A stretch of 64,000 nucleotides of DNA from Muscardinus avellanarius (GCA_963383645.1 OY726567.1:70640997-70704996), one strand, 5' to 3'; shown: positions 21,397 to 32,734, numbered from the stretch's first letter. Translations and numbers: made by a program. The notes: generated by a model not told the origin, from the sequence alone.

Positions 21397-22392
21397 ATGG
21401 ACTCCCGCAACATGTCCTGGATCCGGTACCCGAGTCAGGTGTCCCCGGCCGTGGAGGAGGTCATTGCTGCGCAGAGCATCATCTCCAGGTGCACGCACGT
21501 GTATGTTGCCCTGTTTGTCCCGCTGAGCCTGGTGACCGGGCTCTTCAACCTCACCACCTTCATCCGGGGCCGCGACAGGCTGGGGGCCCTGGACTTGCTG
21601 CTCTCGGGCCTCACGGCCACCGGTGTCCTGATGACACTGCTGTCACTGAGTGCTGCTGGCCGGCCTGACTACATACTCACAACCAACCTGCTCTGCGGGG
21701 TCCTTGCCTTCTTCTCCAGTGCCTGCTACTTCAACACCCAGTACCTACAGGCGGCCATGCTTGTCCTGACCCTACTGCCAGGTTCGTCATGCCATCTGCT
21801 CACGGGGGCGCAGGGCATCTGGAGACCTGCAGTGGGCCTGGCTGCCACTTGGGGCTGTGCCATCTGTGGCTCACTTGTTGCAGTGGCCCTGCTGGGCACA
21901 TCTGGGGAGCTGCATGCCACCACCATGTGCCAGGCAGACCCGCTCACCGCTTGGCCTGAATATGAAATGGTCAAGTTTAGCCTAGGCTTTGGACTTGCCC
22001 TTGTTCTCAAGCTGGTTCTCTTCCTCCTAGTCACTGCCAAACCAGCCTGGCGGAGAGCTGCTGCCCAGAGGGACGTGGCCTCTGTGCGCTGGGTGGTGGC
22101 AGCCATTGCCCTGAACACGTTTGCCTGCAGACTCTTCTACAACGTGGTGCTCCTGCAGCGGGCCAGGAGGAAGCTGCAGAGGGACATTGGCTCCCCAGGG
22201 GACGAGCTGCTCATGAACCTGGCAGAGCTGGTCGTGTCCGGGGAGAGCTGCGCCAATGCCCTGGTCATCCTCTTTCTCCATGAGCCTTGCAGGCACGCGC
22301 TACTGGCCACCCCAGGGTACCTCATGCAGAGGTGCAGGGGAGGTGCTGGAGACAACAGCATCCCTTTGAACAGCGTGGGGCACCAGGCCTGA
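21397..22392 (+). CDS. Unnamed seven-transmembrane (class A-like orphan GPCR) protein
   Basis: An intact single-exon frame of 331 codons that I do not recognise as a named gene. The start is ATG 21397: AAAGATGG is a strong Kozak context, and an in-frame upstream GTG-type extension would cross the splice acceptor at 21374. Hydrophobic segments fit seven helices at about residues 34-56, 65-86, 97-127, 145-166, 190-213, 228-253 and 272-294. Cys100 (top of TM3) and Cys178 (loop 2) can form the conserved disulfide, Asn51 fits TM1, Trp152 fits TM4, and an NMS sequon sits at residue 5. The TM2 aspartate is Gly76, DRY is replaced by LTL, CWxP is absent, and NPxxY becomes NALVI. The length and Gly at the TM2 site resemble GPR146, 20 kb upstream. 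It is probably an expressed membrane protein with atypical or no G-protein coupling; ligand and role are unknown. Confidence 0.82.
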   Translation: MDSRNMSWIRYPSQVSPAVEEVIAAQSIISRCTHVYVALFVPLSLVTGLFNLTTFIRGRDRLGALDLLLSGLTATGVLMTLLSLSAAGRPDYILTTNLLCGVLAFFSSACYFNTQYLQAAMLVLTLLPGSSCHLLTGAQGIWRPAVGLAATWGCAICGSLVAVALLGTSGELHATTMCQADPLTAWPEYEMVKFSLGFGLALVLKLVLFLLVTAKPAWRRAAAQRDVASVRWVVAAIALNTFACRLFYNVVLLQRARRKLQRDIGSPGDELLMNLAELVVSGESCANALVILFLHEPCRHALLATPGYLMQRCRGGAGDNSIPLNSVGHQA

Positions 22393-22777
22393 CCCAGGCT
22401 GTGGGCACTATGCCACGGTTAAGTAGCAGAGTTGTGTTGGTATTTAAGACAAAGCACACATTTGCTCAAACTCAGACCCTCCTGGGAATCTCCCGTGGGA
22501 CAATATGAGTGTTTGGAAGGCGTCTAGTAAAAACGAGCCTTTTGGCATCTAAGGCCACTTACACAAGGCACTAAGGCTTCCTTACCCAAACTAACAGCCG
22601 CACCTCGAGGCACCTTGCGCATCGAGGCCACAGTGATCTGGGAGCTGAGCCTGGCCACGAACGCATCTCAGTACCGCTGAAGGCGTTCTGTGAGGTGGGC
22701 TGAACAATCAGTTTGTCAACTGGTTGACATCTTTCTCTATCCCTATCCCAACTAAATGACAAAAAGGGAATCTTGAA

Positions 22778-22783
22778 AATAAA
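22778..22783 (+). terminator. Poly(A) signal of the orphan receptor
   Basis: A canonical AATAAA lies 386 bases after the stop codon in unique sequence, not in a SINE tail. It would give a compact 3' UTR of about 400 bases. Confidence 0.55.
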
Positions 22784-23645
22784 GACATCTTTCAAATAAC
22801 TTTAGAGTCATAGTATAATCTAGTCTTAAACAGTTGTTGCTGGTCAGCCTTCTACACTGCCGGCGAGTCTGGGCAATAGAAGTCTTGCCAAGAACAAAGG
22901 TTTGCGTGAAAACACTGTTGTCACCACTGAATCTCGGAGAATATCACAGACTCAAAAGCATTAAAGCAGCTGGTCCAGCCGGTGACAACGCCATAGAGCA
23001 CCCCGAGCCACCGAGCAGCTGACAGGCAGCGCCCGTGCCAGGAGGCTGGTGGGCCAGCGGGGAGCCCTGGGCTTCAAACCCCGGCTCTGCCTCACACGTC
23101 TGTAGAAGGGCTAGGAACACATGAAATATGAAGCTTGAAGATGGTTGTTCATCTTATCACAGAGTTTACACTCCTCGGTCTCCCTGGATTTTATTAAGAT
23201 CTTCTTGGCTGAAGAGAGAAAAAAGACAAGCCAGGGGAAGGCCTCTCTCCGTCTTTATGAAACCTATACCCATGGACCTTCAATTTTAATGACTATTTTA
23301 ATGTCAGCCTATGAACTAAAGAACAAAGGCATGTCTGTACTTTTTCAGTATTTAAATATTTCCATAATTTCTTTAGAAGAAAAAGGATCTGGATCTTAAG
23401 CAGATAAATAGCTTCTATAATATTAAAGTTTCTAATGCTTCCAAAAGTCTTGTCTTCTGTTTCGCTTCCTTTGTTCACTTGTTTATATTTGAAAACCTTG
23501 ATGAAGGCCCACATACAAGAGTGAGGTCTGCTGGCAGCATGCCCACAGGGGTCAGCAGGAAAGACAAACCTCACTGAAAGCTGAGTGTGGAGGGAGTGTG
23601 CCTTCGTCCACCTGGGATTATGCGGGGAGAAAGGACCAGGCTGAG
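22784..23645. other. Downstream flank of the orphan receptor, no SINE
   Basis: About 860 bases of unique sequence. GGGCTTCAAACCCCGGCTCTG near 23070-23090 resembles a MIR core. The AT-rich part (23140-23570) has no supported gene. Confidence 0.4.
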
Positions 23646-23842
23646 GCCGGGCGTGGTGGCGCGCACTTGTAATCCCAGGATTTCAGAGGCTGCGATCAGA
23701 GGATCGCAGTTCACGGACAGCCTCAGCTACTTAGTGAGGCTCTCTGCAACTCAGTGAGACCCGGTTTCAAAATAAAGAATAAAAAATAGGCCAGGGGGTG
23801 TAGCTCGGAGGTCACTGTCCCTGGGTTCCATCCCCAGACCTG

Positions 23843-23876
<34 letters not shown>

Positions 23877-23890
23877 GAAAAGAAAAGACC
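23646..23890 (+). repeat. B1-ID SINE with AAAAG tail
   Basis: Well-preserved sense copy, GGCCGGGCGTGGTGGCGCGC start, ending in an A run and (AAAAG)n tail at about 23848-23888. Confidence 0.9.
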
Positions 23891-24161
23891 AGGCTGGCAG
23901 GTGAAGGCCGCCTCTTTCCACAATACGGTCATTTCTGATTATATGCCGGGCACTTTGAGTTTTCTTTGTTGAATGTTTGGATGTGATTGTCTTTTCTCTT
24001 TAAAGAGTACTTACTTTGGTTGGCAGTTTATTACTGACAGGATAATGCTTTTGAGAGTTGTTTTTAGGTTTGCTATTTAGGACCCACAGAAATCTTTAGC
24101 GCTAATTTGGCCTGGATAGTAAGGCGCGACCTTCCTGGGGTCTCTATCGACCGTCATGCAT

Positions 24162-24508
24162 TGCTATGGTCGGGATGTGGTTAAAGTGCGTCTCTCTGAG
24201 GGTTCATGTGTTGGAGGCCCTCTGCCCGGGATGGTGATATGGGGAAATGGGACCTCATGGGAAGCTGTTGTAGCCACTCCCAGGTCTCTTGCTGGCTTCC
24301 TGTCTCACCACTGACTTCTTCCCCTTTATGTACTTCCATCCACCATAACCTAGACAAGAGGGCACTCACAAAAGGCTGAACCAATGGGGGAGCCTGACCT
24401 TGTACTTTCACCTTCCAAACCTTTTGGAAGCTATAAAAACCTTTTTTGTCCATGAAGCACCCAGCCTCGGGTGTTTCATTATAGCAATGGAAAAAGACGA
24501 CTACAACA
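24162..24508 (+). mobile_element. MaLR-like solo LTR, sense
   Basis: It begins TGCTATGGTCGGGATGTGG and ends ATGGAAAAAGACGACTACAACA, matching the TGTTATGGTTTGGAT...GACTAATACA ends of MaLR LTRs. GTTCATGTGTTGGAGG and GGTGATATGGGG follow at the expected places. Plus orientation, no internal region attached. Confidence 0.65.
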
Positions 24509-25025
24509 TACCTGTTTTAACAATGGCTCTGTACTCTGGCTGAAGAGAATAAAAACACCAACCTGCCCTCTAGAAGTTCTTCAAAAGAAAAGGAGAGTTG
24601 TGTAGCTTGCAGCTGTCAGCTATTCTTAGACTGGATTGGCGAGTCCTCACTCTCACAGCATTTGGCCATGGATTATGGCAAACTACTCAGAACTTTAGGG
24701 CTCTTTCTCCACGTGGCACCCTCCTTTCCCCATGCTATATCCTGACAATTCCAGCTCCTCTAACCTCCTGAACCCCAATCTCTGTCCCCTCGACTTAGCC
24801 AGCTCATTCCTCTCTACTTGGATGCTGGGCCTGTGCCATGGACGGAAGATAACAGCAGACAGGTGAGCACAAAGCGCCACCTTGCCAGGCACTGTGCTGC
24901 CTGTTGTCTGAGTGTCTGAAAAGAGCTCTTTCCCTACAGTTTACTTGGTGCTGAAAAGAGCTCTTTTCCTCTATTTTACCCAGTTTTCATGGGTAAGCTC
25001 ATGGCACGTTCTCTCACACCTATGG
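24509..25025. other. Anonymous unique sequence
   Basis: About 520 bases. A short direct repeat (GAAAAGAGCTCTTT) occurs at about 24916 and again at 24953. No gene supported. Confidence 0.4.
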
Positions 25026-25150
25026 CCAGAAGTGCACAGGTTCAAAGCCAGCCTCAGCAACTTAGTAAGACTTTGTTCCCAAATAAAGTATAAAATAGGT
25101 CTGGGAGTATAGCCTGGAGTTAGAGAAGCCCCTGGGTTCCATCCCCAGTA

Positions 25151-25185
<35 letters not shown>

Positions 25186-25540
25186 GAATAGAGCCGGGTG
25201 TGTTGGCGCATGCTTGTAATCCCAGCATTTGGGAGGCTGAGACAGGAGGATCTAGGTTCACTGCCAGCCTCAGCTACTTAGTGAGGCCCTTTTCAACTCA
25301 GTGAGAACCTGTTTCAAAATAAAAAATAAAAAAATAGGACTGGCAATGTAGCTCAAAGGTAGAATGCCCCTGGGTTCCATCCCCAGTACCCCCCACACAC
25401 ACACAGTAAAAATAGGCTTGGGTATAGCTCAGAGGTAGAATGTCCCTAGGTTCAATCCCCTGTACTGCAAATAAATAAAATAAAATAGAACTAGGGTGTA
25501 GTTCAGTGGTAAAGTGCCTGTGGGTTCAAACCCTAATACA

Positions 25541-25579
<39 letters not shown>

Positions 25580-25582
25580 ATA
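25026..25582 (+). repeat. Sense SINE cluster with (CA)n and (AAAT)n
   Basis: A 5'-truncated copy (25026-25152) with (CA)n (25153-25183), a full copy (25192-25407), an ID half only (25408-25487), and a second ID half only (25488-25540) with (AAAT)n to 25581. ID halves without a B1 partner recur across the window. Confidence 0.87.
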
Positions 25583-26082
25583 CACTTCCCGTGTGCCCGG
25601 GCTCTGTGGAAAGCAGCTGATCCCAGGATTGGGACAGGAGGGACACAGCGAGCACAGAGCCCCCAGCGACTATGAGTTCCTAAATATTGAGCCAAGGGAG
25701 TAATTTTAGAAACCCAACCGCAAAAATGTGCCATGGTGGTTCTCAAACAGTAGAACCCTGTGTTTAAAAAAAGCTTACAAGTGGGCGAAAATGTGAAACA
25801 TTAAAGATTCTGTGCTTGAGGAAGGGCGGGGCACGTGCTGGAGCAACAAGGGACCCCTAACCCCACCAAGACCCCTCCATAGGGCCCCCAGGCCCCCAAC
25901 AAAGACCCTGCTGAAGGGACCAGGCAAGGCCGTGGGACCCTGGCCCTCTGTCTCTCGCACCTGGCCACTCACTCCTTTGCCCATAACCATCTGGACATAC
26001 CCTGAGACAAGGAGCTTCCTATGTACAAGGCCAAGAAAAGATCTAGAGCCAGGAGAAAACCAAGAAAACATGAGTGAATGTT
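25583..26082. other. Anonymous unique sequence
   Basis: About 500 bases. Purine/pyrimidine-skewed tracts of C and A at 25845-25990, no gene supported. Confidence 0.4.
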
Positions 26083-26165
26083 CTTATCTGGGGCTGCAGC
26101 TCAGTGGCAGAGCATTTGCCTAGCACATATGAAGCCCTGGGTTCTATTCTCCAGTACTGAAAAAA
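26083..26165 (+). repeat. Monomeric ID element
   Basis: Unlike the ID halves elsewhere, this copy keeps the full tRNA-like core of a free ID element: GGGGCTGCAGCTCAGTGG (A box) then GCATTTGCCTAGCAC and GGGTTCTATTCTCC (B box), with a short A tail. The GCATTTGCCTAGCA stretch is missing from the dimeric SINE. Confidence 0.85.
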
Positions 26166-26183
26166 ATTCTAAAATAAGAAATA

Positions 26184-26368
26184 AGTCAGGCATGGTGGCA
26201 AAGTACTTGGGAAGCTGAGAAAATAGAATCACAGGTTTGAGGCCAGCCACAGCAAATTAGTGAGACCCTATTTCAAAGTAAAATAACAAAAAAGGCTGGG
26301 GGTGAAGCTTGAAGGTAGAATGCGCCTGGGTTCAATCCCCAGTACAAAAGCAAAACAAAACAAAAACT
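26184..26368 (+). repeat. B1-ID SINE, sense
   Basis: Sense copy with a deletion in the first B1 segment, ending in an AAAC-rich tail. Confidence 0.85.
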
Positions 26369-27142
26369 CTAAGCAAGAGTGTGAGAAAATCAGAAATGAT
26401 CGTGGGCTTGGGGGGAAGCCACTGTGGCCCCTGAGCCTCTCTGGACTCCCTGAGGAGCACAGCTTAGTGGTCCTGGAAGCTGGGCTGGGATAAGAACCTA
26501 GGCCATCCTTTCTAGAGCACCCTGCCCACAAGTGCCCCCAGGGGTTGGTGGCACTCCCCAGGTAGCACATGGAGGCGACACCTGCTCTTCTCCGAGCTAT
26601 GAGCACTGAGAACTGGTTGCCATCACTCTCAAAGAATGTGAGGACATGTCTAACACTCCCAGCAACCGCAGGGAGGAGCAGAGCCGTCCAGAGTCAATGC
26701 CGGGAGCCGTCGAGATGGCTGCTCCGTGATGGTGCCTGCCACAGGGCAGGTGGCATGGCCCAGGGCCAGAGGCTGTGACAATCTCCAAACACTGTAAATT
26801 CCTTTGCAGGCTGGGAGAAGCCCAAAGATAAGAGCACCACGCTTGACTTTCTCTAGAAAACAGCTGCACAGTGGAGACAGCGGCTGCGTCCGTCCGTGTA
26901 CCTGAGAGCTCACTGCAAGTACACCAAAGGCCCCGCCTCTGTAGCATCAGGTACACTGGGCCTGAATATGCCCGAGGTGCCAGGCCCTGGGCCCTTATCC
27001 GAGCGAACGTCCTGTGGGGTTTGGAGGAAACCAGAGACATTAAGTCATGGGCTGGCACTGTGTCCTGCCAGCTCAGCCTACCCAAGCCAGAATGGACGGG
27101 CAAGGAGTGATGGGACCATCTGAGGATACTCAGAATTGACTG
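26369..27142. other. Anonymous unique sequence
   Basis: About 770 bases, GC about average, SINE-free. Open frames on both strands overlap with no recognisable domain. Confidence 0.4.
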
Positions 27143-27696
27143 ATGTCGGTGTGCGTGGTGGTGCTCACTTATAATTCCAGCACTTGGGAGGCTAAGACAA
27201 GAGGATCAAGGCTTGAGGCCAGCCTCAGCAACTTAGCGAAGCCCTTTGCAACTTAGTGAGACCCTATTCTAAATAAAAAACAAAATAGGGCTGGGAATGT
27301 AACTTAGAAGTAGAATGCTCCTGGGCTCAATCCTCAATACCAAACAAACAAACAAAACAACGAGAGAAAAAGAAAAGAGAATTAACTGATATCTAGATGG
27401 CACGTGACACAGAGTGTAGAAATCAGACCTAGGAGAGCTCAGCTGCCGCCTGCACAAATCCTCGGCCCCCCCTAGCCCCAGTCTCTTTCTTTATAAAGAA
27501 GGGCTATTAGCCAGATGTGGGTGTGTGCAGCTGTAATCCCAGTACTGGGAGGCTGAGGCAGGAGGATCAAAGGCTTGAGGCCAGTATATGCTAACTTAGA
27601 GAGACTCTCAGTAAGTTAGCGAGATGCTGTTTCAAAATAAAAAGGGTCAGAGGTAGAATGCTCCTGAATTCAACTCTTGGTACAAAAATGAAAGAA

Positions 27697-27730
<34 letters not shown>
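27143..27730 (+). repeat. Two sense B1-ID SINEs and (GACA)n
   Basis: Copies at 27143-27360 and 27510-27704, the second closing with a GAAAG/GACA tract to 27730. The interval 27361-27509 is unique and contains an AG/GTCTCTTTCTTTATAAAGAA stretch of no clear role. Confidence 0.85.
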
Positions 27731-28007
27731 GCTCCTGGCATAAGCCTTGCTTAGAGCTTGCAACTGTCCTGAAGATTAAATGACAAAAGCGCTTTGTAAT
27801 GCTGAGGTGGGGATGGTAGCAACAACCTGCAGGCATGGGAGGGGGGGGACCATCCATGCTTCACCTAAGTTTGGATCATGGGAGAAAATGAACAAATATT
27901 GTATATGAAGTGACTAACCTTAAATTCCCTGCTTTGTTTTCCAACAAAAGCATGCAAACAATGCCACAAACATCTCTGACTGAGAAGCTCGCTCCTCAGT
28001 CCCCAAA
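27731..28007. other. Anonymous unique sequence
   Basis: About 280 bases containing a short G run near 27840; nothing recognisable. Confidence 0.35.
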
Positions 28008-28049
<42 letters not shown>

Positions 28050-28066
28050 GTAGTAGTAGTAGTAGT
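28008..28066 (+). repeat. (AAT)n(TAG)n compound microsatellite
   Basis: About 39 bases of AAT units followed by six TAG units. Confidence 0.95.
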
Positions 28067-28071
28067 TGTTG

Positions 28072-28857
28072 AGCAGGGCAGGGCAGCAGAGGCTTGTAAT
28101 CCTATCTGCCTGTGAAGCTGGGGCAGGAAGACTGCAGACTGAAGGCCAGCCTCAAAAATTTAGTGAAGCCCTCAACAACCTAGTGAGACCCTGTTTCAAA
28201 ATAAAAAATAAAAAGAAAGCCAGGCATGGTGGCAGACACTAATAATCCCAGCATTGGGGAAGCTGAGACAGGAGGATTGCAGTTCGCAGTGAGGCCCTTT
28301 GCAACTCAGTAAGACCCTGTTTCAAAATTAAGAATAAGCTGGGCGTGGTGGTGCACATTTGTAATCCCCGCACTTGGGAGACTTAGACAGGAGGACCTTA
28401 CAGGTTCAAAGCCAGCCTCAGCTACTCAGTGAGGCTCTTAGCAACTTAGTGAGACCGTGTTTCCAAATAAAGTGTAAAATAGGTCTGGGAGTATAGCCCA
28501 GAGGTAGAAAGCCCCTGGGTTCTACCCTCAGTAACACAAAAAATAAAATAAAATAGGGCCAGGAGCCAGGCGTGGTAGTGCATGCTTGTAATCCCAGTAC
28601 TTGGGAGACTGAGACAGGTAGATTGCAGTTTGTGAACAGCCTCAGCTACTTAGTGAGGCCTTTTGCAACTCAGTGAGACTCTGTTTCAAAATAAAGAATA
28701 TAGGTCTGGGAATGTAGAGCGGAGGTAGAATGCCCCTGGGTTCCATCCCCAGTACCACACTAAAAAAAAAAAAAAGAGAGAGAGAGAGCTGGGAGTGTAT
28801 CTCAAAGACAGAACACCCCTGGACTCAATCCCCAGTAGCCCCCCCCCCCAAAATAAA
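28072..28857 (+). repeat. Array of five sense B1-ID SINE copies
   Basis: Sense copies at 28072-28216 (B1 half), 28217-28335 (B1 half), 28336-28555 (full), 28565-28773 (full) and 28774-28857 (ID half with GA-rich lead). Together they form nearly 800 bases of continuous same-orientation SINE. Confidence 0.9.
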
Positions 28858-29429
28858 GATTCACAAGGATGTCAACTCCATGCCAGAAGGTCAGGCAGCG
28901 GCCACTGAGTGGCCCTCTGCTGCTGGCTCACACTGCTCCCCTCAGAGCCCATCCTATGGCAGGGCAGGGAGGCTAGAACCACCCAGGCTGGAGGAAGGCT
29001 CCCCAGACAGCACACACACACAGCACACGCTGGGCACAGCACGGAGGAAGCCCATCACTCCCAAAACAAGCTCTTTCAGTTTTCCAGAAAAAAAAAAAAA
29101 AAATGTCTCCCTATGCAGGCATCCCCCAGGCCAAACCCCTGCCACCTGGATCCTGTCCCCACCGTAACTAGCTGTGCAATCAAGACGGGTGATTAACCAG
29201 CTGGTGCTTTCATGGGAAGGTCAGGACCCAAGCAAGACTGACTCGCCAGTCTGGCTGCCCACTGTCCATCTCAGCATAAGGTCACCATCCCAAGCAAAGG
29301 CGTGGCAGGCTGGGAGCCAGTGCCAGGAGCCTAAGGCCCCTCACCACTCCAGCAGAGGGCAGGCCCTGGGCAGCAGGCGGGCCTCCAAGAATGTGTGTGT
29401 GTGTGTGGGGGGGGCTATTTTGTTTCAAT
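28858..29429. other. Anonymous unique sequence
   Basis: About 570 bases, C-rich, no gene supported. A short (GT)n/G run at about 29392-29414 borders the next SINE. Confidence 0.4.
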
Positions 29430-29815
29430 AAAATACTCCAGGAACATTCTACCTCCAAGCTACACACTCAGCACTTTTTTTTTTTTTTTTTTTTTTTGGT
29501 GGTACTGGGGTTTCTGGAAGCCCTTCTACCTCCGGGCTACACTCCCAGACCTATTTTTACATTTTTATTTGGAAACAGGGTCTCCTAAGCCAGCGCGCGC
29601 GGCTGGCTTCGAACCTGGGCGATCCTTCTGTCTCTGCCTCCCAAGCGCGGGGATTACAAGCGTGCGCCACCACGCCCGGCACTCAGCACTTTTTAAAAAC
29701 TTTTTATTTTGAAACATGGTCTTGCTAAGTTGCTGAGGCTGGCCTTGAACCTGCCTCTTCCCATCTCAGCCTTCCAAGTATTGGAATTACATGCGTGTAC
29801 CACCATGCCCGGCTG
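29430..29815 (-). repeat. Antisense SINE with a nested antisense young SINE
   Basis: An inverted ID half (29430-29479) and an inverted B1 half (29695-29815) are separated by a complete short-subfamily copy (about 29480-29680). ACTCAGCACTTTTT at 29466-29479 is repeated at 29681-29694 as the target-site duplication, and the CpG-rich core of the inner copy (AGCGCGCGCGGCTGG) is hardly decayed. Confidence 0.9.
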
Positions 29816-30137
29816 CTAGCAGCTATTTTTAAGAGGTCTGTCTTGGTTATTTTGAGGCTTTGATTTTATTTATTTAATTCAGGAGGAAGTGGTACTTTCT
29901 CATGACTCTCTTCTTTCAAAATGGTGTGACAGGCATTTCTAATGTTAAAATCATCTCGACTTTGCAGCTGGTCAAACGATGCCTAGGAGCCAATCAGCTT
30001 TTTACTTCTTTATGCCATTCAAGTAAAAAAAGAAAGTTAACATATTCAGGTCAGAATTTCTACAGTTGGAAGGAATCCTGAATGTTAGTATTTTTCCACA
30101 AAAAATCTAATATCTATTTAAAAACATGTATATATAA
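29816..30137. other. AT-rich unique sequence
   Basis: About 320 bases with no repeat that I can name and no gene. A candidate for conserved noncoding sequence only because it is repeat-free amid SINEs. Confidence 0.35.
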
Positions 30138-30764
<627 letters not shown>

Positions 30765-31245
30765 AGCTGGGCATGGTGGCGCATGCTCGTAATCCCAGCA
30801 CTTGGGAGGCTGAGACAGGAGGATCGCACAGGTTCGAAGCCAGCCTCAGTTACTTAGTGAGGCTCTCAGTAAATTAGTGAGACCCTGTTTCCAAATAAAG
30901 TATAAAAATAGGGAGTATCGCCCAGAGGTAGAAAAGTCCCTGAGTTCCACCCTCAGTACCACACACACACAAAAAAAGGTTAAAAAAAATAGAGAAAGCA
31001 TAAATGAGGCCAATTAAAATAATGTTAACTAGCCGGGTATGGTGGCGCACACTTGTAATCCCAGTTTTTGGGAGGCTGAGACAGGAGGTTCATAGGTTCA
31101 GGGCCAGCCTCAGCTACTTAGTGAGGCCCTCTGTAGCTTAGTGAGAATCAGTTTCAAAATAAAGAATAAAAACTAGGGCTTGGGATGTAGCTTAGAGGCA
31201 GAATGTCCCTGGGTTCAATCCCCAGTACTCAAATAAATAAATAAG
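30765..31245 (+). repeat. Two sense B1-ID SINEs
   Basis: Copies at 30765-30970 and 31031-31245; the second ends in (AAAT)n. Confidence 0.9.
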
Positions 31246-31261
31246 GTTAATGTTTTTTTAT

Positions 31262-31572
31262 GTGTGATACTGAGGATTACTGAGGATGAAACCTAAGACT
31301 GTTCCACCTCTGAGCTATACCCTGAACCATAGTTTATTTTTATTTATTAAATTTTTTTTTTTTTTGTGTGTGTGTGTGGTACTAGGAATTGAGCCCAGGG
31401 GCATCCAACATCTGAGCTATGCCCCCAACCCTAAATTGTACTCTTTACTTTTGAAACAGGGTCTTACTAAGTTGCAGAGGGCCTCAGCTGAGGCTGGCTA
31501 TGAACCTGCGATCCTCCTGTCTCAGCCTCCCAAGAACTGGGATCACAAGCAAGCACTACCACAGACAGCTTA
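31262..31572 (-). repeat. Antisense ID scrap and full antisense SINE
   Basis: Inverted ID half at 31262-31330 and a full inverted copy at 31348-31572, preceded by a poly(T)/(GT)n inverted tail. Confidence 0.85.
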
Positions 31573-31705
31573 CGTTTGTAAGACCACATAATTTGGCCAG
31601 GGCAGGTGAGGCCTACGATGCAATGCCCAGAGCCTCAGGCACTAAACGCAAGGGGCTCTTGGCCAACCTTTTTCTAAAGTGTAGGGTAACATCCCACAAC
31701 CCATA

Positions 31706-32046
31706 AACCAGGCATAGTGGTGTACACCTTAATGCTGGTATTTGGGAGACTAAAACAGGAAGATTGCAAGTTCTAGGCCAGTACACAATAATTTAGCTAG
31801 ACCTTCAGAAACTTAGTGAGACCCTGTTTCAAAATAAACAATGAGCAGGGTGTGGTGCACGTGCCTGTAAATCTCATCCTTGGGAGGCTGAGACAGAAGG
31901 ATTGCAAGTTTGCAGTCAACCTCAGCTACTTAGTGAGGCCCTCCACAACTTCGTGACACCCTGATTCAGAATAAAGAATAAAATAGGGCTGGGGTGTAGC
32001 TTGGAGGTAGAATGCCCCTGGATTCTATCCCCAGTACTGCCAGAAA

Positions 32047-32089
<43 letters not shown>

Positions 32090-32322
32090 ACATTAAACAA
32101 TAAAATAGGGCTGCAGGTTTAGCTCACAGTTAGAATGTCCCGGGTTCATAATTCCTAGTAACAAATTAAGATCCAACAACAATATAATCCCAGTACTTGA
32201 GAGGCTGCGGTAAGAGGCTCATAGGTTTGAAGACAACCTCAGCAACTTGGTAAGACCCTTTTTCCAAATAAAAAATAAAATAGGGCTGGGGCGCAGCTCA
32301 GAGGCAAAATGCCCTGGGTATC
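31706..32322 (+). repeat. Sense SINE cluster with (AAAT)n
   Basis: B1 half 31706-31842; full copy 31843-32044 with (AAAT)n to 32092; ID half 32105-32168; diverged full copy 32175-32322. Confidence 0.85.
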
Positions 32323-32734
32323 CAGAGATGGCAGGCAGAGACAAGGCTGTTCAGGCATAGGAATTTAGAAAGTAAGGTTACCCTCTGCGCACAGCTACGA
32401 GGAGAAAGAAGGTGGCTGTGGCGGGGGAAAGGGCCTCAGCAGTCAACCACAATCCCCTGGAGGATGTTCAGACAGCTCCTGGAGCAGAAGGCAGGGAAAC
32501 AAGACACAGCTAACACTCAGAGCAGAGGACCACTTGCATTCCTAATTTCTTGCCCAAATATCTGCTACTTCCTGGGTTTAATTTTCTTTTGCAAATGTCC
32601 TGGTCAAAGTTAAAACTTAAATTCCCTATGTATTATTCACATGTTACTATGTTAACTTGTGAACTTCAGTGCTTAGCTTTAAAACCAGTAAATTGCTAAA
32701 AAAAAAAAAAAAAGAAGAAGAAATATTATTGTTG
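32323..32734. other. Anonymous unique sequence
   Basis: About 410 bases, GC-rich then AT-rich, ending in an A run at 32698-32713. No gene supported. Confidence 0.4.

Noticed and set aside
20981..21526. 181-codon frame overlapping the start of the orphan receptor
   Set aside because: It begins in a SINE, crosses the splice acceptor and is out of register with the receptor frame.
26083..26165. tRNA gene
   Set aside because: A-box and B-box-like motifs are present here and in every SINE ID half, but there is no cloverleaf-completing acceptor stem; they are tRNA-derived SINE sequence.
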